A stretch of DNA of 64,000 nt from Terebella lapidaria (GCA_949152475.1 OX424560.1:2790001-2854000), one strand, 5' to 3'. Numbered from the stretch's first letter, positions 1 to 12,200 are shown. The notes: generated by a model from the sequence alone, not told the origin. Numbers and translations: made by a program.

Positions 1-950
1 AACAATTGATATTTTTTTCAAGAATAACCCGCGTCTACCCCCACCCCCATTCCCGTACACGGCCACTGCGCATGAATGTGGCGGGCTCATTGGCTTTCAT
101 CAGGATTCAAGATTTTGGGAGAGAGGGAGGGGGGAATTATTGGCAGAATATCATCGTATGCGTGATCGTATTCCGATTCAACGACAGCGAAAATCTGCGT
201 TAAAAAGTTCTCTGAAAAATGGCGCCCGCCTGGACCTAGTCGGCCTGTGCGGTAATAGGCCTACGGCTCTGATAATGCTAGCTTTTTTTAGCTGAAAGAA
301 TTACATCGCCGTTTGCTTCCCAGGTGAAGTAGGCCTGTCAAAAATATTGGCATACGTTTGTCAAGTTTCATCACGATACGTTTCAGTATATTGCTAAACT
401 ACAGACAAAAGCTATTGAGCATATGTAGGCCTGTGTAAACTGGCTATGCCATGGATCATTCGGAAAGTAGAAAAGGCTGGCACCTTCCCGATGTGTAGAA
501 CCTTCGCCGACAATACGGTTACCCATGCTGCATATAATTATAAAATTCCCATACCTAAATATATGATATAAATGGTACAGTAGTGATGAATGGAATCTCT
601 CCAAAAACCCGCAATTACAAAAAAAGTTGGCAGTGTATAAAACAACCACCTGCAAACGACAAACGTCTTTACCAGCGCGGTCGTTCCCCCGTGACGTCAC
701 AGATCATGAAGAACGTAAAATGCCAATCATCTCTCGCAACGGCTCTCAGGTCAATTCTGGACAATCCGAGCCCTTATTGATACCATTCCTGTTGTCTACA
801 TACTCAGTAGATGCTTAACTTCATTATTAAAACAAGTCACTTTTTCGTGTCCATGGCCCTTTAAACTCCCTTATATCTACACAGGTTTGAGTCCGAAAAC
901 GCAGTTCAGTTGACCTTTGTACTCTTCTTACTTCAAACAGTTCAACCCAA
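1..950. other. Non-coding stretch, no gene recognised
   Basis: No convincing coding exon is seen. Short open frames here lack domain signal. One consensus CRE palindrome (TGACGTCA) sits at about 692-699, but no TATA box or exon can be tied to it. Confidence 0.5.
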
Positions 951-1310
951 AGAGGTCTTGTTGAGTCATTGTACACAATACTGTGCCCAGTGGTGAAAAG
1001 TTAGCAAGGCAAAAAATTCAGCTGGCGAATCATGTCTCGTTAACGAAATTTTTAACCTCTCAAATTAATTAAAATGAAGAATGCTTTTAACACCGTCTCT
1101 GGTCCATTCAAAGCACTTTCAGAACAATTGTACGGGCGGTGTAGCATTGGTGTTGTTTCTATCAACCATCTCGGGAAATTATGTTCCACCATTTTCAGAG
1201 AAAGCTGTTGAGTATTGTTGGAACGTGGGTAGCAAGATGTTTTTAATTAATGGGTATTCAAGAACTACGGAAGCCCGTAGAGGCCAGAAAATGAAAGGTG
1301 TGAAAATATA

Positions 1311-1446
1311 TTTATCTGGCGGCCGCCACATAATTATCTGGCGGCCGCCACTTAATTATCTGGCGGCCGCCACTTAATTATCTGGCGGCCGCCACTTAAT
1401 TATCTGGCGGCCGCCACATAATTATCTGGCGGCCGCCACATAATTA
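1311..1446 (+). repeat. Six 22-bp repeats with NotI-palindrome core (left arm)
   Basis: Cores TGGCGGCCGCCA start at 1,317, 1,339, 1,361, 1,383, 1,405 and 1,427, separated by A/T-rich spacers (CWTAATTATC). The array is the inverted partner of the one at 2,231-2,352. Confidence 0.95.
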
Positions 1447-2055
1447 TATGTAGGACGTGGCTTGAAATATGAGGAGATTCTTGTAAAGCAATATACATAT
1501 AGCTAATTAGGCCCTAGTATCCAAATAAAAGTCGTGACATACTATATTAATGACTATACTGTTTTTAATGAGATAATGATATATTGGGTATTGTGGGGAG
1601 GGAGGGTTGGTTGTTGACATGCAAATTATTCAACAAAACTTAACTTTCACACTTAGCATTATATAGGGATCATCAATGAATTCATGTTATTTGTTGTGGC
1701 CATGGCAACTGGGCCCTCTGCAATTATGGTTGCTACCATCGATATATAGGTTAAAGGAAACAAATAAAAACAGTGCATATTCGATGGTGGTGACAAATAT
1801 TCGTCAAATTATCTTATTAATATTGTGTGTTCCTTCTTTTCTTAGTGTTTCTCCCCTATGGATTATGTATTGAAAGTTGCCCTATGGTCCATAATACCAA
1901 TCAATGACATGAAAATATGTACATTTCATCCCCCAAACAAATATTCGTTAATTTTATTGAGGTATCTCGGGCCATATATGTTACAATATAAATCGGCATT
2001 TACACTTTGCATGTTACTGACGCGCACCACTCCTATGGGATGCTGGTATTCGGAG

Positions 2056-2074
2056 AGGGGGGGGGGGGGGGGGT
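2056..2074 (+). repeat. Poly-G run
   Basis: An almost pure G tract inside the foldback element, between its two GC-rich arms. It may be collapsed or slippage-prone in assembly. Confidence 0.9.
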
Positions 2075-2230
2075 GATAGAAGATTTTTTTTTAAATCCCG
2101 AGTTAGTAACTTGATAATATCGAGTTATATGTATCTCGATAATGTATCTCAAATAAAATGTAAATTTTATTTTATTTTAAAATGAATTTCTATGGATAGA
2201 CCAAAATGCTGTGTTAAAGCACTAAATAAG

Positions 2231-2352
2231 TGGCGGCCGCCAGATAATTATGTGGCGGCCGCCAGATAAGTATGTGGCGGCGGCCAGATAATTAAGTGGC
2301 GGCCGCCAGATAATTATGTGGCGGCCGCCAGATAATTATGTGGCGGCCGCCA
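2231..2352 (-). repeat. Six 22-bp repeats with NotI-palindrome core (right arm)
   Basis: Six cores at 22-bp spacing from 2,231 to 2,352, in inverted orientation to the left array. The third core is a variant (GGCGGCGGCC). Together with the left array this could fold into a very large GC-rich cruciform. Confidence 0.93.
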
Positions 2353-2928
2353 CTTAAATATATTTTCACACCTGGCACTAACGGTCTTCCGTACAAGAAC
2401 ACTGCATATAAGTTACATAACATCTGTTTGTCAACTCCAGGTTCTCTCTCTAGGATCAGTTGAGCTTCACTCAAAGTCACGTTCGAGCTTTATTTTTGTT
2501 TGTAATCCGCCTCCGTAAATATATCACACAAAGTGTACAGATATTTTGGACTTTCAGAAGTACATTAATGAAAGCGAGGGTTTTGTATACAAGCGAGAGC
2601 AAATATCTCCGTATTGTTGCCGAAAGGTGGTATAACGAGCAGTGTCCTCGATAAGCTTTTTGTGGGAAGTTCATAGATGGTGATCCCGGGGATTTATCCT
2701 TGGTATTGGTATCACTCTGAAGGATCAACCAATTTGATAGTAGGTCATATCTATTGCCTTCCTCTATTGCTATTTGCAACCAGGAACATTATACAATAAA
2801 TCCATTTTTGTCACAATTAAATTGTTCTATATCTATTTTTGTTTCCATGGGTGAATGCACGATAGAGGGATCAACCTATTACCATTGACACAACCAGATT
2901 TTGATTATGATAATAACAAACCTAAAGT

Positions 2929-3269
2929 AATCAAATAAACAGCGTTTTATGACTGAAGCCTTAAAAACAAATTATAGATCGTTCTTGGGGGTGATAGTAG
3001 GTCATTTTGATATCCTAAATCCTAGTAAATCCTATATCCTAGTAAACATTTTGAAATAAAAATAAATTCCGACCAATTATTCACAGCCAACGCCATACTG
3101 GCGTAAGTTAGGCTACTCAGAAAGGTGCTGGTTTGTCCTGTTTGGTTTATCTTGTCTCCAAATGCTTCTCCTCCCAAGCACACTGCGTATATACATGTGG
3201 GCTTCACCCCCAAGAACGATCTATAATTTGTTTTTAAGGCTTCAGTCATAAAACGCTGTTTATTTGATT
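2929..3269. repeat. 66-bp perfect inverted repeat around a 209-bp spacer
   Basis: Left arm 2,929-2,994 (begins AATCAAATAAACAGCG) is the exact reverse complement of 3,204-3,269. The spacer is A/T-rich with repeated CCTAGTAAA(TC). The arms being identical suggests a young structure, either a small MITE or an inverted duplication. No clear target-site duplication was found at its ends. Confidence 0.9.
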
Positions 3270-3290
3270 GATGTTCGCTTCTTATTTAAA

Positions 3291-4215
3291 CTCGTTCAAC
3301 CTATAGGATCGATTATTGAGTTATGAAACATACTTACTATGCACCAGGATGAAAAATTGCCAAGGCATATTCAGCTGGTGAATCTTGACTCGTTAACGAA
3401 TTCTCAACATTACACGTTAATTGAAATAAACAATGCTTCTTACCTAGTCCCTGGTCCATCCAAGGCACTTTGTGAACATCATGTGAACTGGCGATGTTCC
3501 ATTAGGATGGTTTCATGAAGTGCCTCGGAAAACTATGTTCCGAGAAAGCTGTTAAGTATTGTTGAAACGTGGGTAGCAAAATGTTCATAAAATCATTTGT
3601 AATTGCATTCAAGAGCAATGCAAAAAGGTTGCACAACATAGGTTATCTGTTCTTGTTATACGCAGTAACGCATTCCGTTAAACGTACACGTGTTTTCTGT
3701 AAGGATAATATTTTATTTATGTCAGCGTACGTATGTTCAGTTGGGCTGGACCCGGAGCAGCATTTGAGCTTTGTTTTTGTTCTCCTTCCCCCAGAAAATA
3801 TATCGTAAATATTTTCGTATTGTTGCTGAGAAATCATGAAACGAGCTGTCGCCTCGACGAGCTTTTGTGGGAAGTTCGTAGAGACTGGTATGGTGGATTT
3901 GTCCTTGGTATCAAACTGGAAGGTATACCAGTTTATTGTACTTCACAGCAATCACTCTCTTTGATACTGAATACAGTCAAGAACATCGTACCATACCTTT
4001 TGGTGATAGAATGTAGAATCCACGAGCGACCCGATTGTGATATATTACGTCACTCCACCCCAGAACTCATTGCCTACCATAATGTTGGTGTACTGGTCAT
4101 GCTGGTGGGGTTGGCAAAGGCACAACCTGTGTTTTATTTCTTCGCACATTTCAGCAAAAAACGATCTTCATTTGATTAATACCCTCAATTGATCGGTGCC
4201 GTTTTTTTACTTTGC
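3291..4215 (+). repeat. Diverged ~0.95-kb tandem unit, copy 2
   Basis: This is the most complete and uninterrupted copy. It runs from TTCAACCTATAGGATCG through the GGTCCATCCAAGGCACTTT and AGCTGTTAAGTATTG landmarks to CATTTGATTAAT. An apparent open frame at 3,733-4,179 has no recognisable domain and is not conserved as open in copy 1, so it is not called a gene. Confidence 0.65.
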
Positions 4216-4720
4216 AACGTAGGGCCTACAGGATCTATTGTTGAGTCATAATACTGGTGTTAACACTAAAACATAATACTGTTACTATGCACACAGAGAT
4301 GAGAAATTGGCAAGGTACATCAAGCTAGCGAATATTGTCTCGTTAAGGAGTTTTTCACCGCTTTAGCTGATTAAACTAAAAACTCTTTCAACACCATCAC
4401 TGCTCCATCCAAGGCACTTTGTGAACAACAGCTGAACCGGCGGTGTTCCATTAATGATCCTTTCATGAAATGCCTCGGAACATTATGTTTCAACCTTTTC
4501 AGAGAAAGCTGTTAAGTATTGTTGGAACGTGGCTAGCAGGGAGTTTTCAAGATCATTCCTTAATATGCATTCAAGAACACTATAAAAATTGCACAGCATC
4601 TATTAGGCAATCCACTGTGCGCATTCATTGTCTCTGCAGCCAGGCATTTCATTGAACTGACCCGTGTATTTTGCGCGAATAATAATTATAGTTTTAATGG
4701 TAGAAGTTCTTCAAGTTCAT
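4216..4720 (+). repeat. Diverged ~0.95-kb tandem unit, copy 3 (3'-truncated)
   Basis: It matches the first ~500 bp of the unit (CATCCAAGGCACTTTGTGAAC, GAGAAAGCTGTTAAGTATTG, GTGGCTAGCA) and then loses similarity just before the 134-bp satellite. Confidence 0.6.
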
Positions 4721-4875
4721 GGTACATACCATGACAACCATAATAGTTTCATTTTCAGTTTCACAACTGAAGGTAGAAAATATGCGAACGTCGATCCACA
4801 GGCTAGATTCAAGTAAAAAAATTAGGCCAAGGGCCGAAGATAGGTTACCGAACAATGTTTAATATTTTAGATGTT

Positions 4876-6520
4876 AGCCAGGTCACTGGTTGAATTCAAC
4901 GTCAAGAGAATATTCAGCATATATAACATTAAGCATATATCATGTCCACAGTTGATTGCTAAACTGTAAATTCAATAATCAGAGAGATATCAGCAATTTT
5001 GTACTGTGGCCTTGAAAATGAAGGGGCAAAGGTCAAATTCAAGGTCATCATAATATTCAATGTATATCATTTTCTACATCATGTCCACAATTGATTCCCA
5101 AGCCACAGTCAATAGAGGAGCAAGATATGAGCCAGTTTGTCCTTGGACCTTGAAAATGAGGTCAGAGGTCAAATTCAAGGTCACGAGAATATTCAGCATA
5201 TATCATTTCCTATATGTCCACAATTGATTCCTAAACTGTAAAATCGATAATAAGTGAGATATTAGCCTGTTTGTCCTGTGACCTTGAAAATGAGGTCAAA
5301 GGTCAAATTCAAGGTCATGACAATAATCTGCATATATCATTTCCTATATGTTCATAATTGATTGCTAAGCTGTAAAGTCGATAACAAGCGAGATATTAGC
5401 CATTTTGTCCTGTGACCTTGAAAATTAGGTCGAAGGTCAAATTCAAGGTCATCAGAATATTCAGCATATATCATTTCCTATATGTCCACAATTGATTCCT
5501 AAGATGTAGAGTCGATAATAAGCGAGATATAAGCCATTTTGTGCTCTGACCTTGAAACTGAGGTCAGAGGTCAAATTCAAGGTCACGAGAGTATTCAGCA
5601 TATATTATTTCCTATATGTCCACAATTGATTCCTAAGCTGTAGAGTCGATAATAAGCGAGATATAAGCCATTCTATGCTCTGACCTTGAAACTGAGGTCA
5701 GAGGTCAAATTCAAGGTCACGAGAATATTCAGCATATATCATTTCCTATATGTCCACAATTGATTCCTAGTTTCTAATCTCAATATCAAGTGAGATATTA
5801 GGCATAATGTGTCCCATTATAAAGCATAGGAGAATTTAACATGGGAAAGTCCCATTTGGGCCGAGTTTGGGCCAAAATGGCCCACTTCGAGCGATTCAAG
5901 CGCAACGAAATTTATAGACATCATAGGAGTACATATGAGGAGTGTTATGTATCAAAAAGAAAAAAAAGTTACTGAACAGATTTTGAGAAAATGGCCGCCA
6001 AAGTCCTTGAAAATGAGGTCAAAGGTCAAATTCAAGGTCATGACAATAATCTGCATATATCATTTCCTATATGTTCATAATTGATTGCTAAGCTGTAAAG
6101 TCGATAACAAGCGAGATATTAGCCATTTTGTCCTGTGACCTTGAAAATGAGGTCGAATGTCAAATTCAAGGTCATCAGAATATTCAGCATATATCATTTC
6201 CTATATGTCCACAATTGATTCCTAAGATGTAGAGTCGATAATAAGCGAGATATAAGCCATTTTGTGCTCTGACCTTGAAACTGAGGTCAGAGGTCAAATT
6301 CAAGGTCACGAGAATATTCAGCATATATGATTTACTATATGTCCACAATTGATTCCTAAGCTGTAGAGTCGATAATAAGCGAGATATAAGCCATTCTATG
6401 CTCTGACCTTGAAACTGAGGTCAGAGGTCAAATTCAACGTCACGAGAATATTCAGCATATATCATTTCCTATATGTCCACAATTGATTCCTAGTCTCTAA
6501 TCTCAATATCAAGTGAGATA
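4876..6520 (+). repeat. 134-bp satellite array rich in nuclear-receptor half-sites
   Basis: The period is 134 bp, measured from CCTTGAAA starts at 5,148, 5,282, 5,416, 5,550 and 5,684; an older, 138-bp-spaced copy lies at 5,010. Each unit carries CCTTGAAA, then AGGTCARAGGTCA, then TCAAGGTCA, then an A/T-rich part with ATTCAGCATATATCATTTCC and TCCACAATTGATTCCTAA. The array resumes at 6,005 because of a 723-bp duplication. Copy-to-copy identity is high for neighbours and lower at the left edge. Confidence 0.92.
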
Positions 6521-6728
6521 TTAGGCATAATGTGTCCCATTATAAAGCATAGGAGAATTTAACATGGGAAAGTCCCATTTGGGCCGAGTTTGGGCCAAAA
6601 TGGCCCACTTCGAGCGATTCAAGCGCAATGAAATTTATAGACATCATAGGAGTACATATGAGGAGTGTTATGTATCAAAAAGAAAAAAAGTTACTGAACA
6701 GATTTTGAGAAAATGGCCGCCAAAGTCC
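5282..6728 (+). repeat. Recent ~723-bp tandem duplication
   Basis: The block 5,282-6,004 is repeated at 6,005-6,728 with very few differences; one is a single-base change in an A run, which shifts the offset from 723 to 722. The block includes four satellite units plus the non-satellite segment from about 5,800 (CATGGGAAAGTCCCATTTGG). Confidence 0.93.
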
Positions 6729-6963
6729 AAAATCAGGCATTTTTCGTCGAAAACGGCCGCCATTTTGAAAAAAAATGCTAAAAAACTAAAAAAATACCTC
6801 CTTCTTGAATTATTTTTAAGTATTTTTGTGCAAAATTTCAGAAAAATTCGCCTGTAAACAAAAGATAAAAATGTGGACGACGACGACGACGACGACGACG
6901 GACGACGGACGACGGACGCAACGCCATGCCAATAGGTTATCGGACCATAGGTACGGTAACCTA
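6520..6963 (+). mobile_element. Hairpin-ended non-autonomous repeat, copy A
   Basis: The sequence reads ATGGCCGCC-rich region, A-rich region, (GAC)n/GGACGAC tract, GCCATGCCAATAGG, then a terminal hairpin at 6,933-6,963 (TAGGTTATCGGACC / GGTACGGTAACCTA). The same order, inverted, occurs at 8,662-9,084, and a diverged copy lies at 16,545-17,159. The left end is unclear and may include the 134-bp satellite. No coding capacity is seen, and the class is unknown. Confidence 0.7.
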
Positions 6964-8655
6964 AAAGCACCCCATAAAAAGGATTGCTTTAAGGCTGGGC
7001 ATCGCCTGGCATTTAGGAATATCTTAATTTTTCTACTACTTCATGTTTGTATTGATAACTTCGCCATAGAAATACCAATTTGCCCCAAACTTTGAACATA
7101 GCTGCTGCACCCCTGGTGAATGAAGACTTCGGCAACAAATCTTTAATTTGTTGGTATACGCAGTGAATACAGAGAGTTGAACATCGTTGATAGATAACGA
7201 GGTGGATCTTCCATTCATTTATATGCTTCATTGTGAAACTTTTTGGAGAGTTGTGCGACATACTACAGATCACCAGCCGAGGCTTACGTTTGTGATGGTA
7301 TCCATGAATGTGTAGTATTAACCGTTTTTTACAAGCAAATTTTGCAGATGTATTAAATTTGTCCGTGGAAGCACGCGGCATACATAATACCTCACCTGCT
7401 CACTCGCTGCAGCGGTCGGTGCACATGAGCGGATCACGTTGTGTGCGTTACAGTGACCACGACTCTTATCAGGCGAATTAGTGATCTGACATTTCTCAGG
7501 TGTTAAACTCAACAGAAATCATGTCATACACTCAACTCAGAAAATCTAGCAAGCAAACCATTGATTGTTGCGACACGCTGCTGTCATTGTAATGCAAAAA
7601 CATATGTGGCTTACAAATTTGAAGTAGTTCAGACTTGTGTCGCCGTGCGTAGGCCTACTACGACAAGAAGCAACTAGATACACTTGCTTGTATAATACAC
7701 ATCATTTTTCGCATTATTCGCAGTGAAATTCAATAAACCAATTCTCGGTTCGTGATCACCAACATGTGAAGTTATCGTTGTGTAAGTATCATAGCAATAA
7801 AACCATCAGGAGAAAGTTCTACCTTGTTATCTGGTGCGTATATTCTGCTGTCTATATTTGCTAAATATCACAATAAATCATCGTTATAACATATTACACT
7901 CTACCTGACAGACACATAGCAGCCACACACAAATTTTGAAATAGATTTGATCAGAATTCGCGGAGTTATTGACAAAAAAGTACAACAGTATGGTTTGTCT
8001 GAGAATAAAAATTGCCAGGCGATTCCCCACCTTAACGGCTAAAAATTTATACATGTATATACGTCTATCGGTCTAAAATAGGGAACATGAAAAAGATGAG
8101 GCATACATACATACTTACATACATACTACTGTCCGAATAATTTGTAATGGGGTAGATTTGTAGGAATCTACTAATTGGTTGAGCGTTTGCTACATTATAA
8201 GTTTTATGAGACAAGTGAGCGCCAGAATGTAGCTTGATTTCAGTATGGGGCACTGGGAAATAATACTAGTGCCCTGATGGAGTGATAAGTCATGCGAATA
8301 TGTAGTCAAGGTAATTCCGAATAGTGATCTTCATTATAATCTCATAAAAAGGTATCTCAATATGTTCATCCCATTCCGAATGTAAAGCCATGTGTTCGTG
8401 ACGTTCATGAACTCTACCTTTCGGAACAGTGGCTAAATCATATCGAACAGGATCATTGAGTCGGGTTTTCATGAAAAATTTTCAAACCGCTGGCCTTTCT
8501 GCTGTTATTGGAAATGATTAAAATGTGAAACCTTACAACAACCTTACACTATTTTTTTTTATAGAAATTGCTTCGATTTGTTTTGAAATTCAATATTTAT
8601 ACAACAATTGCTGCCGTAGAGATACCCAGACCGGAGCCACCCACTGCTTCCTATG
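6964..8655. other. Non-coding stretch, no gene recognised
   Basis: A/T-rich single-copy-looking sequence with a small CATA microsatellite at about 8,101-8,127. Short frames lack domain signal. Confidence 0.5.
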
Positions 8656-8661
8656 CTTTTT

Positions 8662-9084
8662 TAAGTTACCGGACCTTTGGTCCGATAACCTACTGGCATG
8701 GCGTTGCGTCCGGCGTTCAGCCGTCTGTCCGGCGTCCGTCCACATTTTTATCTTCAAAGTTTGTGGTCGAATGTTTATGAAATTTTGCATAGTTGAAAAT
8801 ATTCTCAGGAAAGGTTTTCTTTCGTTTTTTGATTTTCGTATTTTGCTCGAAATGGCGGCCATTTTTGTTGAAAAATGCCCAATTTCGGACAGTTTTGAGA
8901 TTTTTGATTCAAAGCATGACCTTATGTACCTCTGTGATGTGTATAAGTTTGGTTGCTCTTGAATTGCCGGTCTGCATATGGCGGCCATTTAGAATTTTTG
9001 ATGGGTCGACGGAAAAAAAATTTTTCGGCCCAAATCGCGCTATCCATTTTGGGCCATTTCTAGGCAAAAAATGTTTTTCCACCT
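8662..9084 (-). mobile_element. Hairpin-ended non-autonomous repeat, copy B (interrupted)
   Basis: The terminal hairpin is at 8,662-8,692 (AGTTACCGGACC / GGTCCGATAACCT), followed by GGCATGGCGTTGCGTCC and CGTCCGTCC, the inverted counterpart of copy A. An LTR element is inserted after position 9,084. The remainder is expected from 13,589 onward, where similarity quickly fades. Confidence 0.75.
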
Positions 9085-9240
9085 TGTTATAACTTGGGGC
9101 GACCCGCTGTTTACTAGTCCTACTGGCAGATAACACGAACTTGCTGACAAGTGTTTATTCACGCGCCGCAACTCCAAAACAACCAATCACCGCATTCAAC
9201 CGTAACTGATTCTGAACACATTCATACACAGATTACTACA
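9085..9240 (-). repeat. 3' LTR of the gypsy-type element
   Basis: 156 bp, bounded by TGTTATAAC and GATTACTACA (TG..CA). It matches the LTR at 13,428-13,583 throughout by eye. Confidence 0.95.
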
Positions 9241-12200
9241 TTTCCCTTCACATAAGCAACAACATAATAATGACAAACATAATATGATACAGTACTGAAC
9301 TTGAACTTATTTTGTGACAACATAGTCCTCTAGGTATCTGGGTGGTTTCCGAACTCGAGGCTCTCGGGCTCGTTCATCCCCTGACTGGCTAACTGGTAAG
9401 TTCACAACATCACCGTTCTCCACTGCAACTGGTGGAACTTGATCAGATTGTCCTGGATCTGAAGCTGTATGTTCTGTAATAACTACAGGCTTGTTCGCTG
9501 CAGGAACTATTGCTCGATTGTCCACGGAGCAACCACCAGGACCACGTAGGATGATGTGATCCAAATGTCTTCTCACAGTTCGTCCATCTTCAAGCTTCAC
9601 TACATATGACACTGGTCCTGTGGTTTGGACCACTACGCCTGGGATCCATCTCGCACCAGCACTGAAGTTCAAGACATTCACATGTTGTCCAACTACAAAA
9701 CTCCTGTCTTTGGAGGATTTGTCATGCTGTTGTTTCATTTGAACTTGAGATTTCCGCACCTTGCCTTGCAGTGTCGGATGGAGTAAGTCCAATCTAGTCT
9801 TGAGCTTACGTTTCATCATAAGTTCAGCAGGACTTTTGCCTGTTGTCGACTGTGGAATAATCCTGTATTGAAATAGGAACCGGTGCAGCCTGGTGTGCAG
9901 AGTGTCACCTGACATCTTCTTAATTCCGTCCTTGATAGTCTGAACTGCACGCTCAGCCAGCCCATTTGTTGATGGGTGGTGAGGAGCGGAACACACATGC
10001 ACAATTCCATTATGTCGCATGAATTCTTGAAATTCTTCTGAGATGAAACATGTTGCATTGTCAGACACAACAACATCGGGAAGACCATGTTCTGCAAATG
10101 CTTCTCTGAGTCTGCTGATCGTCACAGCAGAGGTACTGCCACTTGTTATGTAGGCACTGATCCACTTTGAGTATGCGTCAACAACAATGAGCATCATACG
10201 TCCTTCAAAAGGTCCAGCATAGTCTATATGTATTCGCTTCCACGCACCATCTGGGTACTCCCACGGATGTAGTGGCGCCGACTGGGGTAACTTCCTGTGC
10301 TCCTGACACACTTTACAGTTCTTCACAAGATTTTCCACATCATTGTCCATTTTTGGCCACCACACATAACTTCTGGCCAAGGATTTCATACGGTTCACTC
10401 CAGGGTGTCCAGCATGTAATTCCTTCAACACTTGTTCCCTACCTGGAGGCGGGATTATCACCCTCGCTCCCCACAAAATGCAACCCTCCTGTACACTGAG
10501 CTCATCCTTGCGGACTCGGTATGGCTCAAGGTCTGAATCATTGTCATTCTGAGGCCATCCGCGCAACAAATACTCCCTGACGTGTGACAAGATTGGATCA
10601 TGACATGACCATTCCCTGATGTTCTCAGCTGAGAGAAATGAGGAATCTTTGATATCATGAATCATGAGCACCCTATCGACTGGTGATTCCGGGACTGTGA
10701 CCTTGAGTGGCAACCTGGAGAAGCAGTCCGCATTACTGTGTGCCTTTCCCTCCTTGTACACAATCTTGTACTGATAGGCACGCATAATGACTGCCCACCT
10801 CTGTATCCGGGGTGACACAATTGTTGGAATCTGTTTCTCTTCATGAAACAAGTTCACAAGCGGCTTATGGTCTGTCACAATGGTAAAGTTCCTACCATAT
10901 AGATACTTGTGATATCGCTTCAGGCCGAATATCACAGCAGCTCCTTCTTTATCCAGCTGTGAGTACCCCTTTTCAGCATCATTGAGAGTCCGGGATCCAA
11001 AAGAAATAGGCTGGTCAGAACCATCTTCCATACGGTGAGACAGGACCACTCCCAAGCCATATTGTGAGGCATCACACTGGAGGAGCAGGGGTTTTTCTGG
11101 GTCATAATGGACCAGGACTTGAGCTGATGTCATCATTTCCTTACTCTCGTTGAAGCATTTCTGTTGCTGACGTCCCCAATACCACTTGACCTTTGCTCCT
11201 AACAACTTGTACAATGGATGCAGCTTCTGAGACAGTCCTTTGAGAAATTTCCCATAATAATTCAACAGTCCAAGGTAGGATCTCAACTGAGTTACGTCAC
11301 TAGGTGGATCTGCATTCAGTAATGCCTCCACTTTGTCCTCCATTGGTGTGATCCCAGTTCTGCCGATCCTGTGTCCGAAATTCACATTTCTCTTTTTTCA
11401 GGCGAAGACCAGCTTCCTGCAGTTTTAACAGGACCATTCTCAGATTACACAAGGACTCCTCTGGTGTCGCACCCGTCACCAGAATATCATCTAAGTACAC
11501 AGCAACTGAAGGAACATCACGCAACAGGCCTTCCATGATTCGCTGAAATAGCGCTGGTGCACTAGATACTCCAAATGGTAGCCTTGTATAAGTATACAGT
11601 CCTTTGTGTGTGTTTATCGTAACATACTTCCTACTGTCTTCATCTAGTTCAACCTGTGAATATGCATGTGACAGATCCAACTTGTGATACATTGCTCCCT
11701 TGTCAAGTTTTGCCAATAAATCATCCAGTGATGGCAGAGGGTACTCTTCAAGTTTTGACACACGGTTGACCGTAACTTTGTAGTCCCCACAAATTCGGAC
11801 CTCTCCTGTAGGCTTCAATACAGGTACAATTGGTGCAGCCCAGTCCGAAAATTGTACTGGTACTATGACTCCAGTCTCCTCCAACCTATTCAACTCCGCT
11901 TCAACTTTCTCCCTTAGGGCATAAGGCAGCTGTCTTGGCTTGTAGAAGCATGGACTTGAGTCTTTGTTTATGCTCAATTTTGCTTGAATTCCCCCTAGTT
12001 TTCCTAATCCCTCTCGAAAAACTTCTTCACTTTCTTCCAGGACTTCACTAACTGTAGATGGCTTTACTGTGCAGATAGCATCGGTCAATTTGTTCACAGT
12101 TACAATACCCAAGTCAAACAACAAATCCCGACCAACGAGGCATGGATTGTGACTACAAACAACAATACTTGCTGGACATGTGCACGCCTTGTAGGACACC

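Larger units (their letters stand above)
1266..2393. mobile_element. Foldback-type DNA element with GC-rich palindromic terminal arrays
   Basis: The ends are inverted: TACGGAAG at the left, CTTCCGTA at the right, and inner arms AGGTGTGAAAATATATTTA (1,296-1,314) mirrored at about 2,355-2,373. A 7-bp direct repeat CAAGAAC flanks both sides (1,259-1,265 and 2,394-2,400), as expected of a target-site duplication. Each terminus carries six 22-bp repeats with the core TGGCGGCCGCCA, itself a perfect palindrome containing a NotI site. No transposase is visible, so it is non-autonomous. The superfamily cannot be named; the 7-bp duplication is compatible with several DNA-transposon groups. Confidence 0.85.
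950..3290 (+). repeat. Diverged ~0.95-kb tandem unit, copy 1 (split by a foldback element)
   Basis: Blocks here recur in the same order at about 3,291-4,215 and 4,216-4,720. Shared landmarks include TGAGTCAT..CAAGGC near the start, GGTCCATYCAAGGCACTTT, GAGAAAGCTGTTAAGTATTG and ACGTGGGTAGCAA, then ATTGTTGCYGA and TTTTGTGGGAAGTTC further on. Copy 1 is lengthened by the 1.1-kb foldback element at 1,266-2,393 and by extra sequence near 2,929-3,269. No coding content is recognised, so the nature of the unit is unknown. Confidence 0.65.

Noticed and set aside
3733-4179. 148-codon open frame
   Set aside because: It lies within a repeated non-coding unit and is not open in the other copies; no domain is seen.
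4876-6520. CRISPR-like regular repeat
   Set aside because: The genome is eukaryotic, the units are 134 bp with no distinct spacers, and the units diverge gradually like satellite DNA.
6664-6970. Minus-strand frame with poly-Ser
   Set aside because: It arises from the GAC/GGACGAC tract of the hairpin-ended repeat.
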